64,000 nt of DNA, from assembly GCA_963422465.1 (NCBI GenBank), contig OY730170.1:2394379-2458378 (forward strand), written 5' to 3'. Shown one piece after another: positions 42,555-52,899 of this stretch. The number at the start of each line of letters is the position of its first letter. Within the stretch, counting starts at the first letter, position 1. Below the pieces are notes generated by a model. It had not been told where the DNA came from, searched no databases, and worked only from the letters and a program-made list of their open reading frames with translations. The translations under genes were made by a program, and so were the position numbers. Origin of the DNA: Lichina pygmaea. Its lineage: Eukaryota; Ascomycota; Lichinomycetes; Lichinales; Lichinaceae.

Positions 42555-43456
42555 TAAGTTACTCCACACTTAACCTTCTCCAGTACAATGTCCAGAAAAG
42601 CCAGACATACCAAGAACTTCTACTGGCAAACCCTAGACTACAGGAAGTGAACATCATCACTCTGCAAGAACTCTAGAAAAACCTCTACCAAGAATTAAGT
42701 ATCTCTACAATATTCTCAGCCTTCTACTCTTTACAAAGCCAGGAGCTAGGGAAAACACTTGTTCTTGTTAACAGAAGAATTTTGTGGTTATCTATAAGTC
42801 TAATTTTCTGGAGTAAAGATCTAGTCTTCTTGGAGATAAGAGTTCAAACAAAGTTATTCTGGATCCACAATCTCTATTTCACACCCACAAGCCAAAGGAA
42901 CTATAGAGAGTCAGCTCAGACTCTTCTAGACCTACTGGAACAAGCTATCTAAAAAAAGGGTGAATATATTCTCCTGACAGACTCAAATCTCCACCACCCA
43001 AATTAGTCAAAGTCAAGCCAGCTATACTCAGAACTGGCCTTATCCTTCAAGGACCTAACAGACAAATGGGGACTAGAGCTAGCAATAGCTCCCTACACAC
43101 CAACAAGAGCAAGAACTCTTCTAGAACCAACTTCATCAGCAATTGATCTTTCTTTTATTTCAAGTTCTTTACTCAATTCTCTTATTTACTCACAAATTAA
43201 CATGAGATTCCACACAGAGTCAGACCACAGACCAGTGCACACAATTCTCAGTCTGGAGACTCCAAGAAAAACCAGAACAGACAAAAAGAACTGGAGAACT
43301 CTGGATGCTAGTCAAGCAAAACAAGAAGCTGATAACCTACCACCTATTCCACCTCTAACTAGCAAGAAAGAAGTGGATGATTACCTGGAAAGACTGGACA
43401 AAACTCTCCAAGAAATTGCAAACAAGACAACCCAACCTTGCAAAGAGTCCAGGTAT
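42555..43456 (+). pseudogene. LINE Z ORF2, endonuclease domain
   Basis: APE-type endonuclease: NLLQYNVQKSQ, VNIITLQEL (metal-binding E), LLTDSNLHHPN (D and N), APYTPTRARTLLEP, SSAIDLSFISSS (D) and SDHRPVHTILSLETPRK (catalytic H). Three TAG or TAA codons replace tryptophan or glutamine. It would nick target DNA for reverse transcription. It is interrupted after CKESR by the X LINE and resumes at 44963. Confidence 0.78.
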
Positions 43457-44947
43457 TTTTTTATTTTTTTATTTGATTCTTACACTGGTAGTAGCTTTAC
43501 AGCCATGCAGATCTTCTAGCTAATAGTGAACTCCTTCAGAAAACCTTTGAAGGGATAAAAACTGAAGGCAGGGTGTGACTAGGGAATGTAACAAAAGGAA
43601 TCTTGAAGTTTCTGGTAAGAGAAGAGAATCTAGGTATTGGATTGGGAATAGTGGAGTTTGAAAGCTAGATTAAACTGGTTTAGTCTTTTCAAAGACATAA
43701 ACCAGTACAAGAACTTCTGTAGTAGCTCTGGGTTTGAAATAATAGTGGTGAAGTCTTGGGGATTAAAAGAGACTTGTTGTCTTTGTCTTGAATAAAGAGA
43801 GCATGAAGAGGTGATATGTTTTGCAGTTTCTTCTGCTTGGCCACAAACACATAGTGGGGTAGGGAAGTCAGGAGCTCCAGCTCTGAAAAGAAAACTTGCC
43901 AGACCAATTCTTCCAGTCCTGATTTGCAGTAGCAGACTTGCCTCAGCTTTCTGTAACTCTTTGTAGAGCTTCAGATTGTTTTTGTGTGGCTTTTGACAGA
44001 AAGTCTGCCAGCCTGGATAGCTTCTTCTTTTCTTCTCTTCCCATTGGTCTTCCCACTCTTTAGTAAAGAGCTTTTGTAGTTCTTTCTTTGAACTAGCCTG
44101 GTTAGTAGTTATTTGACTTAACCAAGTGAATTTCCACTTAGGAGAGATAGTTGAGGATTCCTTTAAAGGTTTCTTCAAGAGAGAGGCATAGCTGGAAATA
44201 GTGGAAAAGATACTGTCAAGAAAGTATTTGAGAGGGGAGTTTTGAATAGAAGAAAGAAAACAGGCAGTGCGAAATTTAAAGTATAGGTCTAGAGGTAGAA
44301 GAAAAAGCTCACTCTCTAATAGAAAAGAAGGAGTGGCTTTGAAGGCACCCCCAATAAGTCTTAGGCATCTGTTTTGAAATGAAACAAGAGAAGAGATATT
44401 GGAGGATTTTCTTAGAGGGTTAAACCAGATCCCCACTGCATAGCTCAGTAGAGATCTCAGTATAGCAGTGTACACCAGACGTGGTGTGTGAACTGGAAAG
44501 CCCCAAGTAGAATAGGAAGTTCTAGAAAGAGAAGAGAGTGCTTTCTGTGCTTTTTGAAGAATAATCCTCTGGTGTTTGTGCCAGTGGAGCTTTGCATCTA
44601 GGTACACTCCAAGTACTCACACTTCTTCTTTTGGTTTGAGAATCACATTCCCCAGTCTGAGCTTGAGCTGAAGATTGTCTGATCTTCTTCTGGAAAAATG
44701 AAGTATTTCATATTTCTCAGGTGAGAAGACCATTCTATGTCTTGCAGCCCAGGATAGACATTTGTGGTGTGTGTTCTTTAACTTCAGAAGGTTACTTTTC
44801 AAGGAGTGACCAAAAGCAAGCAGATTTGTATCATCTGCAAACCCCAGGGCAGATACACCAGAAGAGGGAGTATGCACAGTCTCATGCAATTCAGAAATGT
44901 AGAATAGAAAAAGAATAGGGGATAATGGAGAATCTTGAGAAACTCCA
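43457..44947 (-). mobile_element. LINE family X, copy 4 (5'-truncated)
   Basis: A minus-strand X LINE in the Z endonuclease/RT linker, flanked by AAAGAGTCCAGGTAT (43442-43456 and 44948-44962). Tail at 43457-43520; the truncated 5' end lies in the RT at GVPQ/SQDSPLSPILF. Very similar to the X copy at 28382-31361. Confidence 0.9.
43630..44947 (-). CDS. LINE X ORF2 fragment: RT palm, post-RT and zinc knuckle
   Basis: Two open pieces in one frame (44617-44947, then 43630-44607), separated by a TGA at the same CGA-to-TGA site as in the copy ending at 30201, so the two copies probably share a recent parent with that mutation. Motifs: SPLSPILF, ALGFADDTN, VYLDAKLHWHKH, LRSLLSYAVGIWFNP and the knuckle CVCGQAEETAKHITSSC. 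Upstream codons of the 162-aa frame beginning at 45105 are antisense Z sequence. Confidence 0.82.
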
Positions 44948-44962
44948 AAAGAGTCCAGGTAT

Positions 44963-47280
44963 GCAGTACCATGGTGGAACCAGGAAATCAAAGAAATAAT
45001 CCAGGAGGAAAGAAAAGCAAGAAGAAAAGTACTCCAAGGCCAAGAGGAAACCACCAGACTAGAGGAGATAACTAAAAAGAAAAAGAGTCTGATCAGACAA
45101 GCCAAAAGAAAGACATTCAGAACACATCTGCACCAGCTAGCAAAAACTCAGGACTACTGGAGAATTGCCAAATAGGGAAAAGAAAAAGCTGGCAAAGTTC
45201 CTGACCTACCAATAGTCCCAGAACTTATAGGACAACAAGGACAGGTGGCAAAGTCTTTTGAAGAGAAAACAGAAGCTTTCAGGACTCAATTCTTCTCTCT
45301 TCCCCTACAGTCAGAGCCAGAGGAACATGACCTGCCAGAAGAAATCCAGGAATGGCAACTATCCCAAGAAGTCTCCAAGGAAGAAGTACAAGAGGTTCTA
45401 AAAAAGAAAAAATCTCTCTCAGCACCAGGCCAAGATACTCTACCAAATAGATTTCTAAGAGTACTGGAAGACTCTTTCAACAAAAGAATTGCTAAGGTTT
45501 TGGAGACTTACTGGAGACTGGAATACTTCCCAAACAGGTACAAGTCAGCCAAGACAATCTGTCTAAGAAAACCTGGCAAGAGATTCTACTGTCAAGCAAA
45601 AGTATAGCAACCTATAGCTCTCCTGAATACAATTAGGAAGCTAATAGAAGCTATTGCAGCTGCAAGACTAAGTGAGCTAGCTAAGAAAGAAAATCTCTTA
45701 CCAGAAATCCAGATAGGATTCAGAAAAGAAAGATCAACAGAATCAGCACTTTTTCTTCTGACCTCCCAGGTAGAAAAGATCTGGAAAGAAGGAATAGTTG
45801 CTAGTCTTCTCTCTCTAGACATCTCTGGAGTCTATAACAGAGTCTTGCCAGAAGTTCTCAGAAAGATCCTGATTAAGAGAAAGATTCCTAAGTGGTTTGT
45901 ATCCTGGATCTCTTCTTTCACTACTTCACATACTACCTCTCTGGTGTTTGATGACTCAGAATCCCTCCAGTTCCCTATATACTGTGAAGTCTCTCAAGGA
46001 TCACCTTTCTCTTCTATTCTATTTCTTTTCTATATCTCAGAACTGCACAATACTGTACACACCCCTGAGAAAGAAGTTTTAGCACTTGGTTTTGCAGATA
46101 ACACTAATCTTCTTGCATTCTCCTTTTCCTTGAAAAGCAACCTTCTCAAGTTGAAGTCTACACATTCCAAATGTCAGAACTGGGTAAGAAAACATGGTAT
46201 GAAGTTTGTATCTGAAAAGTATGAACTTCTCTATTTTTCTAGAAGAAGAAGAGATAATCTTCAGCTCAGTCTAAGACTTAGAGAAGTGGTACTTCAACTA
46301 AAAGAAGAAATATGTATCTTGGGACTTTACTTTGACTCAAAACTTATCTGGAAAAAACACTAAAAAACCATGTCACAGAAAGTCTCCAAATATTTCTCAG
46401 CTTTATCCAGAACAACCTACTCTACTTGGAGACTACCAGTCCTAACAGTACATCATGTCTACACTACTATACTAAGATCTCTTCTTAGCTATGTAGTAGA
46501 AGTCTGGTTCAATCCCCAAAAGAAACTCTCTAATATTATTTTATTATCTACTTTCCAAAATAAATGTATAAGAACTATAGAAGATGTCTTTAAAGCCACT
46601 CCTATTTTCCTACTTGAATCAGAACTATTTCTACCCTCTCTAGACTTATACTTCAAGCTGAGAACAGCATGTTTTCTTTTATCTTTCTATTCAAACACAT
46701 TACCCAACTCTTGTTCTACACTTCTCTACAAACTACACAGTCAAATTTCTCTTTATGTTTCTTCTCTCAGAACTACACCAAAGTCTCTGACAACTATTTC
46801 TCTAAACTGGAGAACAGTCTGGCTGGAACAACTAACTACTAACCAAGACTTCTCAAAGAAAAGTCTACAGGAGGTTTTCTACAAAGGATAGGAAGCCAGA
46901 TGGCAGGTAAGCAGAGGAAATTGTTCTGCTATTTGGGACATGTTCACCAGAAGGCCACAGAAGAAAAACCTCAATATCTTCAAAGATTTGAGAAAAGCTG
47001 AGTGTAGTCTATCTCTTCAAATTCTGTTAGCAAGAATAGGACTGGCCAGTTTTCTTTTCAGAGCAAATGTTCCAGACTTTAACTCCTCTCTATACATCTG
47101 TGGTTTTGGAGAAGAAACAGTCTAACACATCACTTTTTTCTGTAATAAATTTTCAAACTAAAAACAACAAGTCCAATTCCCTCTACAAGATTTCCTATCT
47201 ATCTTATTCTCCTCCAAGCTACTTCCTAAACTTCTTTTCTGGTTTATATTTTTGAAAAGACTTGACCAGTTCAACCTAGC
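44963..47280 (+). pseudogene. LINE Z ORF2: linker, RT, post-RT and C-terminus
   Basis: Open pieces 45245-45607, 45845-46363, 46370-46891 and 46940-47125 cover the linker, LPNRFLRVLE, SLDISGVYNRVLP, FTTSHTTSLVFDDSES, VSQGSPFSSILF, ALGFADNTN (second catalytic D changed to N), KEEICILGLYFDSKL, ILRSLLSYVVEVWFNP and the knuckle region YICGFGEETV. The loss of one catalytic aspartate and several stops show it is dead. Confidence 0.78.
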
Positions 47281-47524
47281 CCACCAACTCTCTTTCTAAG
47301 CTCTACCAAGCTAACTGTTTGTTTTAACAAATAGCTACATGTACAAATTTCCTTAGCTACTGCATATTTCGCAAGATTTTCTCTAGTCTCTCCCAAGCTC
47401 CAGTTTTTATTTCTCCAAAGGTTTTCTGGAGAAACAAACATGTACCTAGAAGTTCTGCATGGCTCTACACCTAAATCAGTGTAAGAATAAAATAAAAATA
47501 AAAATAAAAAATAGAGATTAGTGC

Positions 47525-48325
47525 TCTAGAGTTGTATTGGGAAGGACTAGGTTTTTTCTCTTTTTAAGCCATAGCTCTGGATTTCCAGTAGTGATACTTT
47601 TAGAGAGTTGAGAGAGTTGAGAGAAAGAAGAGTACTCTGACTTCCCAGCAGTTGTCAGAAGCTAGTCACCTGACTAAGCAGGCAGGTGCAGCCACACTTA
47701 TCTATCACTAGTACAGAGATGTCAGGCACTAAGCCCAGACATAGTAGTCTTTTGGCTCAGTTCCACTTTAGTCTACTCTGTACAGCACCACATGACAGCA
47801 GTAGTGATCTAGCCCTGAGTCCAGACCTCAGAGCTTGACTTTTCTGGGCAGCTTCTTCCTTCTAAGCTGTGGGTTAGGTCTGGGAGTATTCACCTAGACT
47901 AGAGACCAGACCTCCTATCTAGACTTTCCTTGAATTCTTAGATTCTGCCAGCCAAGAGTAGAGCTCAAGTTATTCCACTTTTCCACTCTCTGTTTTCCTC
48001 TTGAACTGGAAGTACTTACTCAATCCTGGGACCACATCCCAAGACTGAGTGTTCCTAGGTAATTGGGGTCTGTCTCCAGTTCTCCAGAAAACTACTGGCC
48101 TCTCTCTCTCTTGTTGTTGGTAGTCTGTTGCTTGTTGAAGTTAAAGATCATGGAGTCTGGGATCACAACTCTTGACAAACAGGTTGAGTTTTCCAAAGTG
48201 ATGGGTTTTCACCTTAAGGTTTTGGTGGTTTCAGAGTGGCACTTGGCTGGTTTTCAGGACTTCTGACAAAATCCGGTGATTGTCAGAAGTGATGGTCCTT
48301 GGATGTAGTTTTACTGGGAAGAGAT
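47525..48325 (-). other. LINE Y ORF1 N-terminus and 5'UTR
   Basis: The upstream part of the Y LINE beyond the inserted Z element: a serine-rich coding remnant (SQLSQLSKSITTGNPELWL, near 47550-47640), then a leader carrying, on the minus strand, CCAAGGACCATCACTTCTG and GGTGAAAACCCATCAC. The 5' end is near 48325. Interrupted by the solo LTR 47653-47797. Confidence 0.6.
47653..47797 (+). repeat. 145-bp solo LTR of the mini-element family
   Basis: From TGTCAGAAGC to CATGACA, flanked by the 5-bp duplication GCAGT (47648-47652 and 47798-47802). Same LTR as in the mini element at 17982-18664, about 30 bp shorter near its start. Probably left after LTR-LTR recombination. Confidence 0.88.
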
Positions 48326-48436
48326 TTATATTGTATGTAGAGGGTGTTGATAGATCTAGACTGGTAGTAGTGATCTGTGTAGGGGGGGTGACTGGTTACT
48401 ACTCTATCTCTATCTCTTTCTTTTGTAACTTGTTGA

Positions 48437-49260
48437 CTACCACTGATAAATTATACAGAATAAGATTAGTCTTTTTAAATACTGAGAGGATTGTTGCTGA
48501 CTACAGTACCTTATCTTAGATTGAACCAAGAGCTGCAAGAAATTCCAACTTATTAAAATCAGTACACTCTCTACAAGTAGCTGCATCCATAGTCTCAGTA
48601 TGCCAATACTTGTAAGGCTGGAAAACAACTACATCCAGTGGCTGCAGTAGGTGTGTTGTGTGTGGAGGGAGGTGGAACAGTATGATGTTGTTAGTTTCAC
48701 AGAATGTGAGGAACTTAAACATAAAGTAGGACCCATAGCTATCTATAAGAAGTAATTAATAAACTCTAAGCTATGTCTTGCAGCTGAACTTGTGGAAGTG
48801 CTTGATCTACTCAAGACTTATCTAGTTGTTCAAGAACCTACTATCTGACACTGCAAGAGGAGTATTACTTGCAATACCTGTATAACCAGTCTAGTCTTCC
48901 TGGTGGTTTTTGCCTTGCAAGATAACTATCAGTGGAATTACTTTTCCACCACCACTGATAGCCTCAACAACAGTAACAAGCTCCTGGTTACTGATACTTC
49001 TGATGTACGCCTGTTGGTGGGTAGTCTTGGTGATGATCTTTTTGTTTCTTCCTATTCCCATCTGAAAGTCTGACTTGTCCATATTCCAGCAGTCACCCGG
49101 TTGGATACCCTTTCCAAGGTATGTTGCATTAAAGTCGCTATACCATGCTGATATTGAGGAGGCATTGTTGGCAACCTTTCTCTTCAGGTCTGTTGCTTTC
49201 TGTGTCTGTACAGAGTATGCTGGATGACGTTCCAGAAACCTCTTGACCTATAGAACACCA
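48437..49260 (-). pseudogene. pogo/Fot1-like DDE transposase, decayed
   Basis: Minus-strand order: the CENP-B-type helix region VKRFLERHPAYSVQTQKA (about 49250), then NMDKSDFQMGIGRNKK with the first catalytic D (about 49070), VEAISGGGKVIPLIVILQGK, LLLIDSYGSY with the second D (about 48745; DGHGSH in relatives), then LPPHTTHLLQPLDVVVFQPY with the third D (about 48630). Several in-frame TAG codons are present. It would cut and paste the element in intact relatives. Confidence 0.8.
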
Positions 49261-49544
49261 ACAGTAGGTGGGGGGTTGTCTCCAGTATAGCCAGGATCAT
49301 ATTGGCAGTGTTGCAAAGTATTGGTGGCCTCACACATATTCCTATCTTGTCAAGTTGATCAATGTACTAACAGACAGTACACTCCTCAGTGACAGAGAAC
49401 TTCCTGTTGATAGGAATAATACTGTGGCAAGAGGGGGTGCTATTAAGGTAGTTTCAGAGTTGATGTACAGAGATGTTGAATTCTTTAGCCAGTTTTGGGA
49501 CTGTGAACTTCTGACATGCTGGTATACTATCTATAGTATTCTGG

Positions 49545-49993
49545 AGGGGGTGGCATAGTGTAGCGGGAAGCTGGTGAGAGTTTCCCACTACGTGGCACCC
49601 ATGACCCAGAACTAGTGGTGTCAGGCCTGGAGAACCTGACTAAACTAGTTGTCAGTTTGAATCTGACCCACCCCACATTCTGCCACAAAAACCCCCGAGA
49701 TTCATAGAACTTGTCTAAGATGTACTCCTCGCAAGATGTATGAAAACCCCCAAGAAATAGCTCACCCAATATCTGTCAAGATCCACAAAACCCTTATTAC
49801 TGTGGTTTTCCTATTTCCCTACAGGGTTTGGGGTTTTCCCACAGTACGTACACTACAAACCACAGGGTGTACAGTAAATGTGTGAGGTCCCTGAGTCAAG
49901 TCTACCAGAGACAAAAATTCTTCAAGAAGTTCTGCATGGCTTAACAGCTGAATCAGTGTAAGAATCAAATCAAAATCAAATCAAAATCAAAAA
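49545..49993 (+). mobile_element. tRNA-derived SINE, copy 3
   Basis: 449 bp, flanked by the perfect 12-bp duplication ATAGTATTCTGG (49533-49544 and 49994-50005). It retains more CpGs than copy 2. A-box-like TGGCATAGTG near its start, B-box-like AGTTTGAATCTGACC about 105 bp later, tail CAGTGTAAGAATCAAATC then (AAAATCAAATC)n. Confidence 0.88.
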
Positions 49994-50571
49994 ATAGTAT
50001 TCTGGATTTAAGTCTTAGTCTTAGTGGACAATTTAGCTATGATTTGGAGAAGTTATGGTAGTTTGAAGATTGTAGACTTGATCATGACAAAAACATCATG
50101 TTCTGGTGATATGTTGTGTCCTGGTGATAGACATCTTTACAAAGTAGAGGTGTCCCAACCAAAGCTTGCGAAAAGAGTGGGTGGTATGTAGGTATCTCCT
50201 CAGCACAGGTACTCTGTACAGCACCGCACGACAGCTGGTGTCCTATACATTAGAGGCTGAAACTGTTAAGGGCCAGTCCATGTTCACACAGAACATGCGT
50301 GGTCCGCACATCTGGGTAAGGAGGGCAGGGACTCAATAGATGAATAGCAAGGTGGGTAACTCTCTTGCTATTGTCTTTGGTATTGTGTGTGTCCAGTCTG
50401 GAGAGCTATTCTCCCCGGCTATCTGGGTTCTCTTATATACAGGAGTCTGAGGGGGGGGGTCTGCCCCAAGGAGTATCAGCTTTCTGCATAGACAAGGTGG
50501 TCAAGGAGCACTCTCCTCATCCACCTCTGCCACTTTGGACAAGGTGGTCAAGCTGGTTACATCTTGTCCAC

Positions 50572-51054
50572 TGTTGCGGTCTGTACTGTACTGTCCTATC
50601 TGAGTATAGGATTAGGGTGAGATGCGGAAGGTGGGTTGGTTCTCGCAGGAGAGGAGTGTCAAGGAGTGTGAAGGGGTTTGGTGGAATGTGGTAGTGATGA
50701 CATCTGATCAGTGGCTTCGTACAAGATTGTATTGAAGTAGATCTAGTTGTCTAGATCACAACATGAGTTGAAGATGATTGTTCCATAAGGGAACTATCGC
50801 CAGACTATATAGTGCTCAGTCTGTGAGCTCAGTGAGCTCTGCTCACTTTGCTCACTTGTTCATGCATACTGCAGCAAGCTGGGCAAGCTCTGCTCACTTT
50901 GCTCACTGTTCATGCATGCTGCGGCAAGCACCCCCTGGTCAGTCTCACCGGTCACGTGACTGTTTCCTGTGTTATACTGCCTGGTACTTCTGTCCAGTAT
51001 CCTGTCTGCTGCTTTCTGTGAGTATAAAGACTGTGTTCCTCCTGAGTCATAACA
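50572..51054 (-). repeat. 3' LTR of chromovirus B
   Basis: A 483-bp LTR, TGTT...AACA on both strands. It holds GTGAGC/GCTCAC hairpin repeats at about 50820-50925 and a TATA-like CTATATAG at 50805-50812. Slightly shorter than its 518-bp partner, mostly through repeat number. Confidence 0.9.
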
Positions 51055-51091
51055 CTATCCTCCTCTCCATCTTTCATCATCTTGATGAAAC

Positions 51092-51412
51092 TTGGTCATG
51101 TCTCTAAAGTCATGTGCAACTGTTAGCCAAACTCAGCTTGCTACTCAAATCCACAATCAGAGTTTTGTCTTGTGTACACTCTGCAACTTTTGTGTTCTCC
51201 GTGGTTGTCTGTGCTTCCAGATGCTGGGGGAAGATGATAAGTTGAAATGTGCTGTGTGCACTCAGCGCGGGAGGTCTTGTGTCTCTGTGTCCTGGGAATC
51301 TCTGAACATATTCCGGGACAACCTTTGTGAGGATGTGGCCACTGAAGAAGCAACACACAATGCACTCTTCAAACAACTTGCTGTAGTGCAAGTTTGTCTG
51401 TCTCGGAAGTGA
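51092..51412 (+). CDS. Antisense Zn(II)2Cys6 ORF in chromovirus B
   Basis: A 106-residue frame reading opposite to B, starting 37 bp inside its 3' LTR. Cysteine spacing C-x2-C-x6-C-x11-C-x2-C-x6-C (CNFC, then CAVC and the final C before VSVSWE) fits the GAL4-type zinc cluster. SCVSVSWESLN and QLAVVQ align with SCVSLSWELLN and QLAELQ of the ORF in A. Extra cysteines flank the cluster. The 3' LTR lies immediately upstream and could drive it. Function inferred from the family only. Confidence 0.7.
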   Translation: MVMSLKSCATVSQTQLATQIHNQSFVLCTLCNFCVLRGCLCFQMLGEDDKLKCAVCTQRGRSCVSVSWESLNIFRDNLCEDVATEEATHNALFKQLAVVQVCLSRK

Positions 51413-51548
51413 AAGGTGTTGGAAGGCGCTGAGGTCTGTGCAAGACAGAAGCTTCAGTGTCTGGTGAAAGAGATAGAGTCAGATGGTGAGGATTTGACTT
51501 GATCAGTCATTGACATGTCCCTCCTGCAGGCTGAGCTGTTCAGTCCTG

Positions 51549-51974
51549 TGTTAAAGGCCGGGCCGGGTTCACACAGAAACCGGTACAGTCTGTTGCTTCG
51601 CAGGGTGGATTCTAGACAGGGACTTGGTAGAGAAATAGACAGGTGGAGTAACTCTCCTGTGCTATTGTCTCAGTACGATGGGTTCGTATTGTTTGTTCAG
51701 CCTGGAGAGCTAATCCCTCCGGGCCCTTTGGGGGTCTTTATACAGATGCTCCAAGGGGGGGGGTCTCCTCGAGGGGTATCATCCTTTTGTGTGGACGAGC
51801 TCCTCGCTTAGCTCCTGCTCGTCCGGTGGACGAGCTCCTCGCTTAGCTCCTGCTTGTCCACTGGACAAGCTCCTCGCTTAGCTCTTGCTTGTCCACCGGA
51901 TCAGTCAGATGTTGTTCCGTATGACTAACACTCCTCCCTCGCTTACCTGGGCTGTTCCGGCCTAGGCCTTAACA
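51549..51974 (-). repeat. 3' LTR of chromovirus C
   Basis: A 426-bp LTR from TGTTAAAGGCC to GGCCTTAACA (inverted ends). It contains three ~35-bp hairpin units (51793-51894) built on GGACGAGC and GCTCGTCC, plus a G9 run at 51753-51761. Confidence 0.9.
51793..51894. repeat. Hairpin minisatellite in LTR C (3 units)
   Basis: Units 51793-51824, 51828-51859 and 51863-51894. Each begins GGAC(G/A)AGCTCC and ends GCT(C/T)GTCC, so each can fold into an 8-bp stem. Units are separated by short CCGG- or CCACTGG-like spacers. Four units occur in the partial LTR at 57244-57385, so copy number varies between the two ends of one element. Confidence 0.85.
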
Positions 51975-52035
51975 CTATCCCCTCCCTCCAAGGGTTCTGT
52001 CCCCAGATCCTTTTTGTTCCTGCTCCTCTTTTGTC

Positions 52036-52608
52036 ATGAACCAAAGCCAGACAACTCAAACTCGTCGTCGCAGTTTTCTCTCTTGTTGTATTGGCAAAAT
52101 AGGCAAGGAATCGAAAATCGCATGCGGTGCTTGTTGTTGTGACCACGCCAAGTGTGTCATGAGCTCCGCATCATCTTTTTGTTGTCGGTGTGTTGAGAAG
52201 GGTCATCACTGTGACCTTCATCTCTCGGAATCAGAATGGAAGAAGATGGAACTTGAGTGTGAGCAGCTTGAGGCTCAGCTACAGGAGACTGATGACCAAT
52301 TGTCAAAGTTGCTTCCCCGGCAGATCTGCCTCCGCTGGCAGCTGGGTCATCTCTCACAGAAGGAGGCTGATGCCATCTGTTGTGAGCTGTCAGCCATCAA
52401 GGATCAAGAGTCTCTTGATGCTCAGGAACAAGAGGCCCTCCACGTTATCCGCGAACAGGAGGCCTGTCAGGCTGCTGCTCCACTGTCCTTTGAGGACGTC
52501 TTCTCTTCAGAGGCTTTAGCTTCTCTCAAGCTGTTGTCTCCGTCAGACCTGGTCACTGCGGGTTTGCTTGGTGGTAATCCACCAGCTTCTGGTTCATCAC
52601 AGAGCTGA
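52036..52608 (+). CDS. Antisense Zn(II)2Cys6 coiled-coil ORF in chromovirus C
   Basis: A 190-residue frame on the strand opposite to C, starting 61 bp inside its 3' LTR and overlapping the end of the chromodomain frame tail to tail by about 56 bp. Residues 32-61 show C-x2-C-x6-C-x8-C-x2-C-x6-C (CGAC ... CCRC ... C), an exact zinc-cluster pattern. Next is a long charged helical region (KKMELECEQLEAQLQETDDQ) likely to form a coiled coil, then an acidic, aspartate/leucine-containing C-terminus (SFEDVFSSEALASLKLL) that could be an activation region. The layout resembles small fungal zinc-cluster regulators. It is larger than the A and B versions. Role inferred. Confidence 0.75.
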   Translation: MNQSQTTQTRRRSFLSCCIGKIGKESKIACGACCCDHAKCVMSSASSFCCRCVEKGHHCDLHLSESEWKKMELECEQLEAQLQETDDQLSKLLPRQICLRWQLGHLSQKEADAICCELSAIKDQESLDAQEQEALHVIREQEACQAAAPLSFEDVFSSEALASLKLLSPSDLVTAGLLGGNPPASGSSQS

Positions 52609-52860
52609 AGTTCTTGGTTGGTTCCCACAAATTCTCCTCTTCGTCAAATCCTAACCACTTCACCAGGTACTCAGTTTTCTGTCTGTTTCTTCGACTATCC
52701 AGGATTCTTTCAACATCGTACTCTTCTTCGTCATCCTCGAAGTTCCATTCTGTCTTGATCTCTGCGTCGCTGGGTGCTGGTTCAAGCAGCGAGACGTGGA
52801 ATACTCAGTGTATCCTTGCTTTTCGTGGCAGTCTCAGTCGATAGTTGACCTTCCCAGTGC
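52553..52860 (-). pseudogene. Chromodomain region of chromovirus C
   Basis: Minus-strand frame with EYDVERILDSRRNRQKTEYL, then VKWLGFDEEENLWEP and a C-terminal NQKLVDYHQANPQ ending at 52553. The aromatic and acidic positions of a chromodomain are present. It lies at the end of integrase, as expected for chromoviruses. Confidence 0.82.
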
Positions 52861-52899
52861 GCTTCTTGATTTCGAATAGTCTGATTCGTACGTGGTCCA

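Larger units (their letters stand above)
40465..47510 (+). mobile_element. LINE family Z, full-length copy (contains an X LINE)
   Basis: A plus-strand Z LINE flanked by the perfect 14-bp duplication ATAGAGATTAGTGC (40451-40464 and 47511-47524). 5'UTR 40465-41151, ORF1 41152 to about 42495, ORF2 about 42555-47280, 3'UTR and tail (GCATGGCTCTACACCTAAAT, then CAGTGTAAGAATAAAAT). It is interrupted by a minus-strand X LINE at 43457-44947; without it the element is about 5.5 kb. ORFs carry scattered nonsense codons. Confidence 0.9.
36580..48325 (-). mobile_element. LINE family Y, copy with 5' end (nested; 3' part missing)
   Basis: A minus-strand Y LINE from the post-RT region (36580) to its 5' end near 48325. 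It is interrupted by the full-length Z LINE 40465-47510 (TSD ATAGAGATTAGTGC) and by a solo LTR (47653-47797). Its 3' third is absent: the sequence ends at the LTR of chromovirus A. ORF2 is partly open, ORF1 is decayed, and the 5'UTR keeps the blocks shared by X and Z. Confidence 0.85.
48326..50263 (-). mobile_element. pogo/Fot1-like DNA transposon remnant G
   Basis: A minus-strand Tc1/mariner-superfamily (pogo group) remnant containing transposase sequence at 48437-49260 and a SINE at 49545-49993. Neither terminal inverted repeat was identified, so the outer borders are set by the neighbouring elements. 50006-50263 has no recognisable coding sequence. Confidence 0.6.

Noticed and set aside
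50196-50235. Short match (CTCTGTACAGCACCGCACGACA) to the 3' end of the mini-element LTR
   Set aside because: Only about 22 bp match and the rest of the LTR is absent, so it is too little to call another copy.
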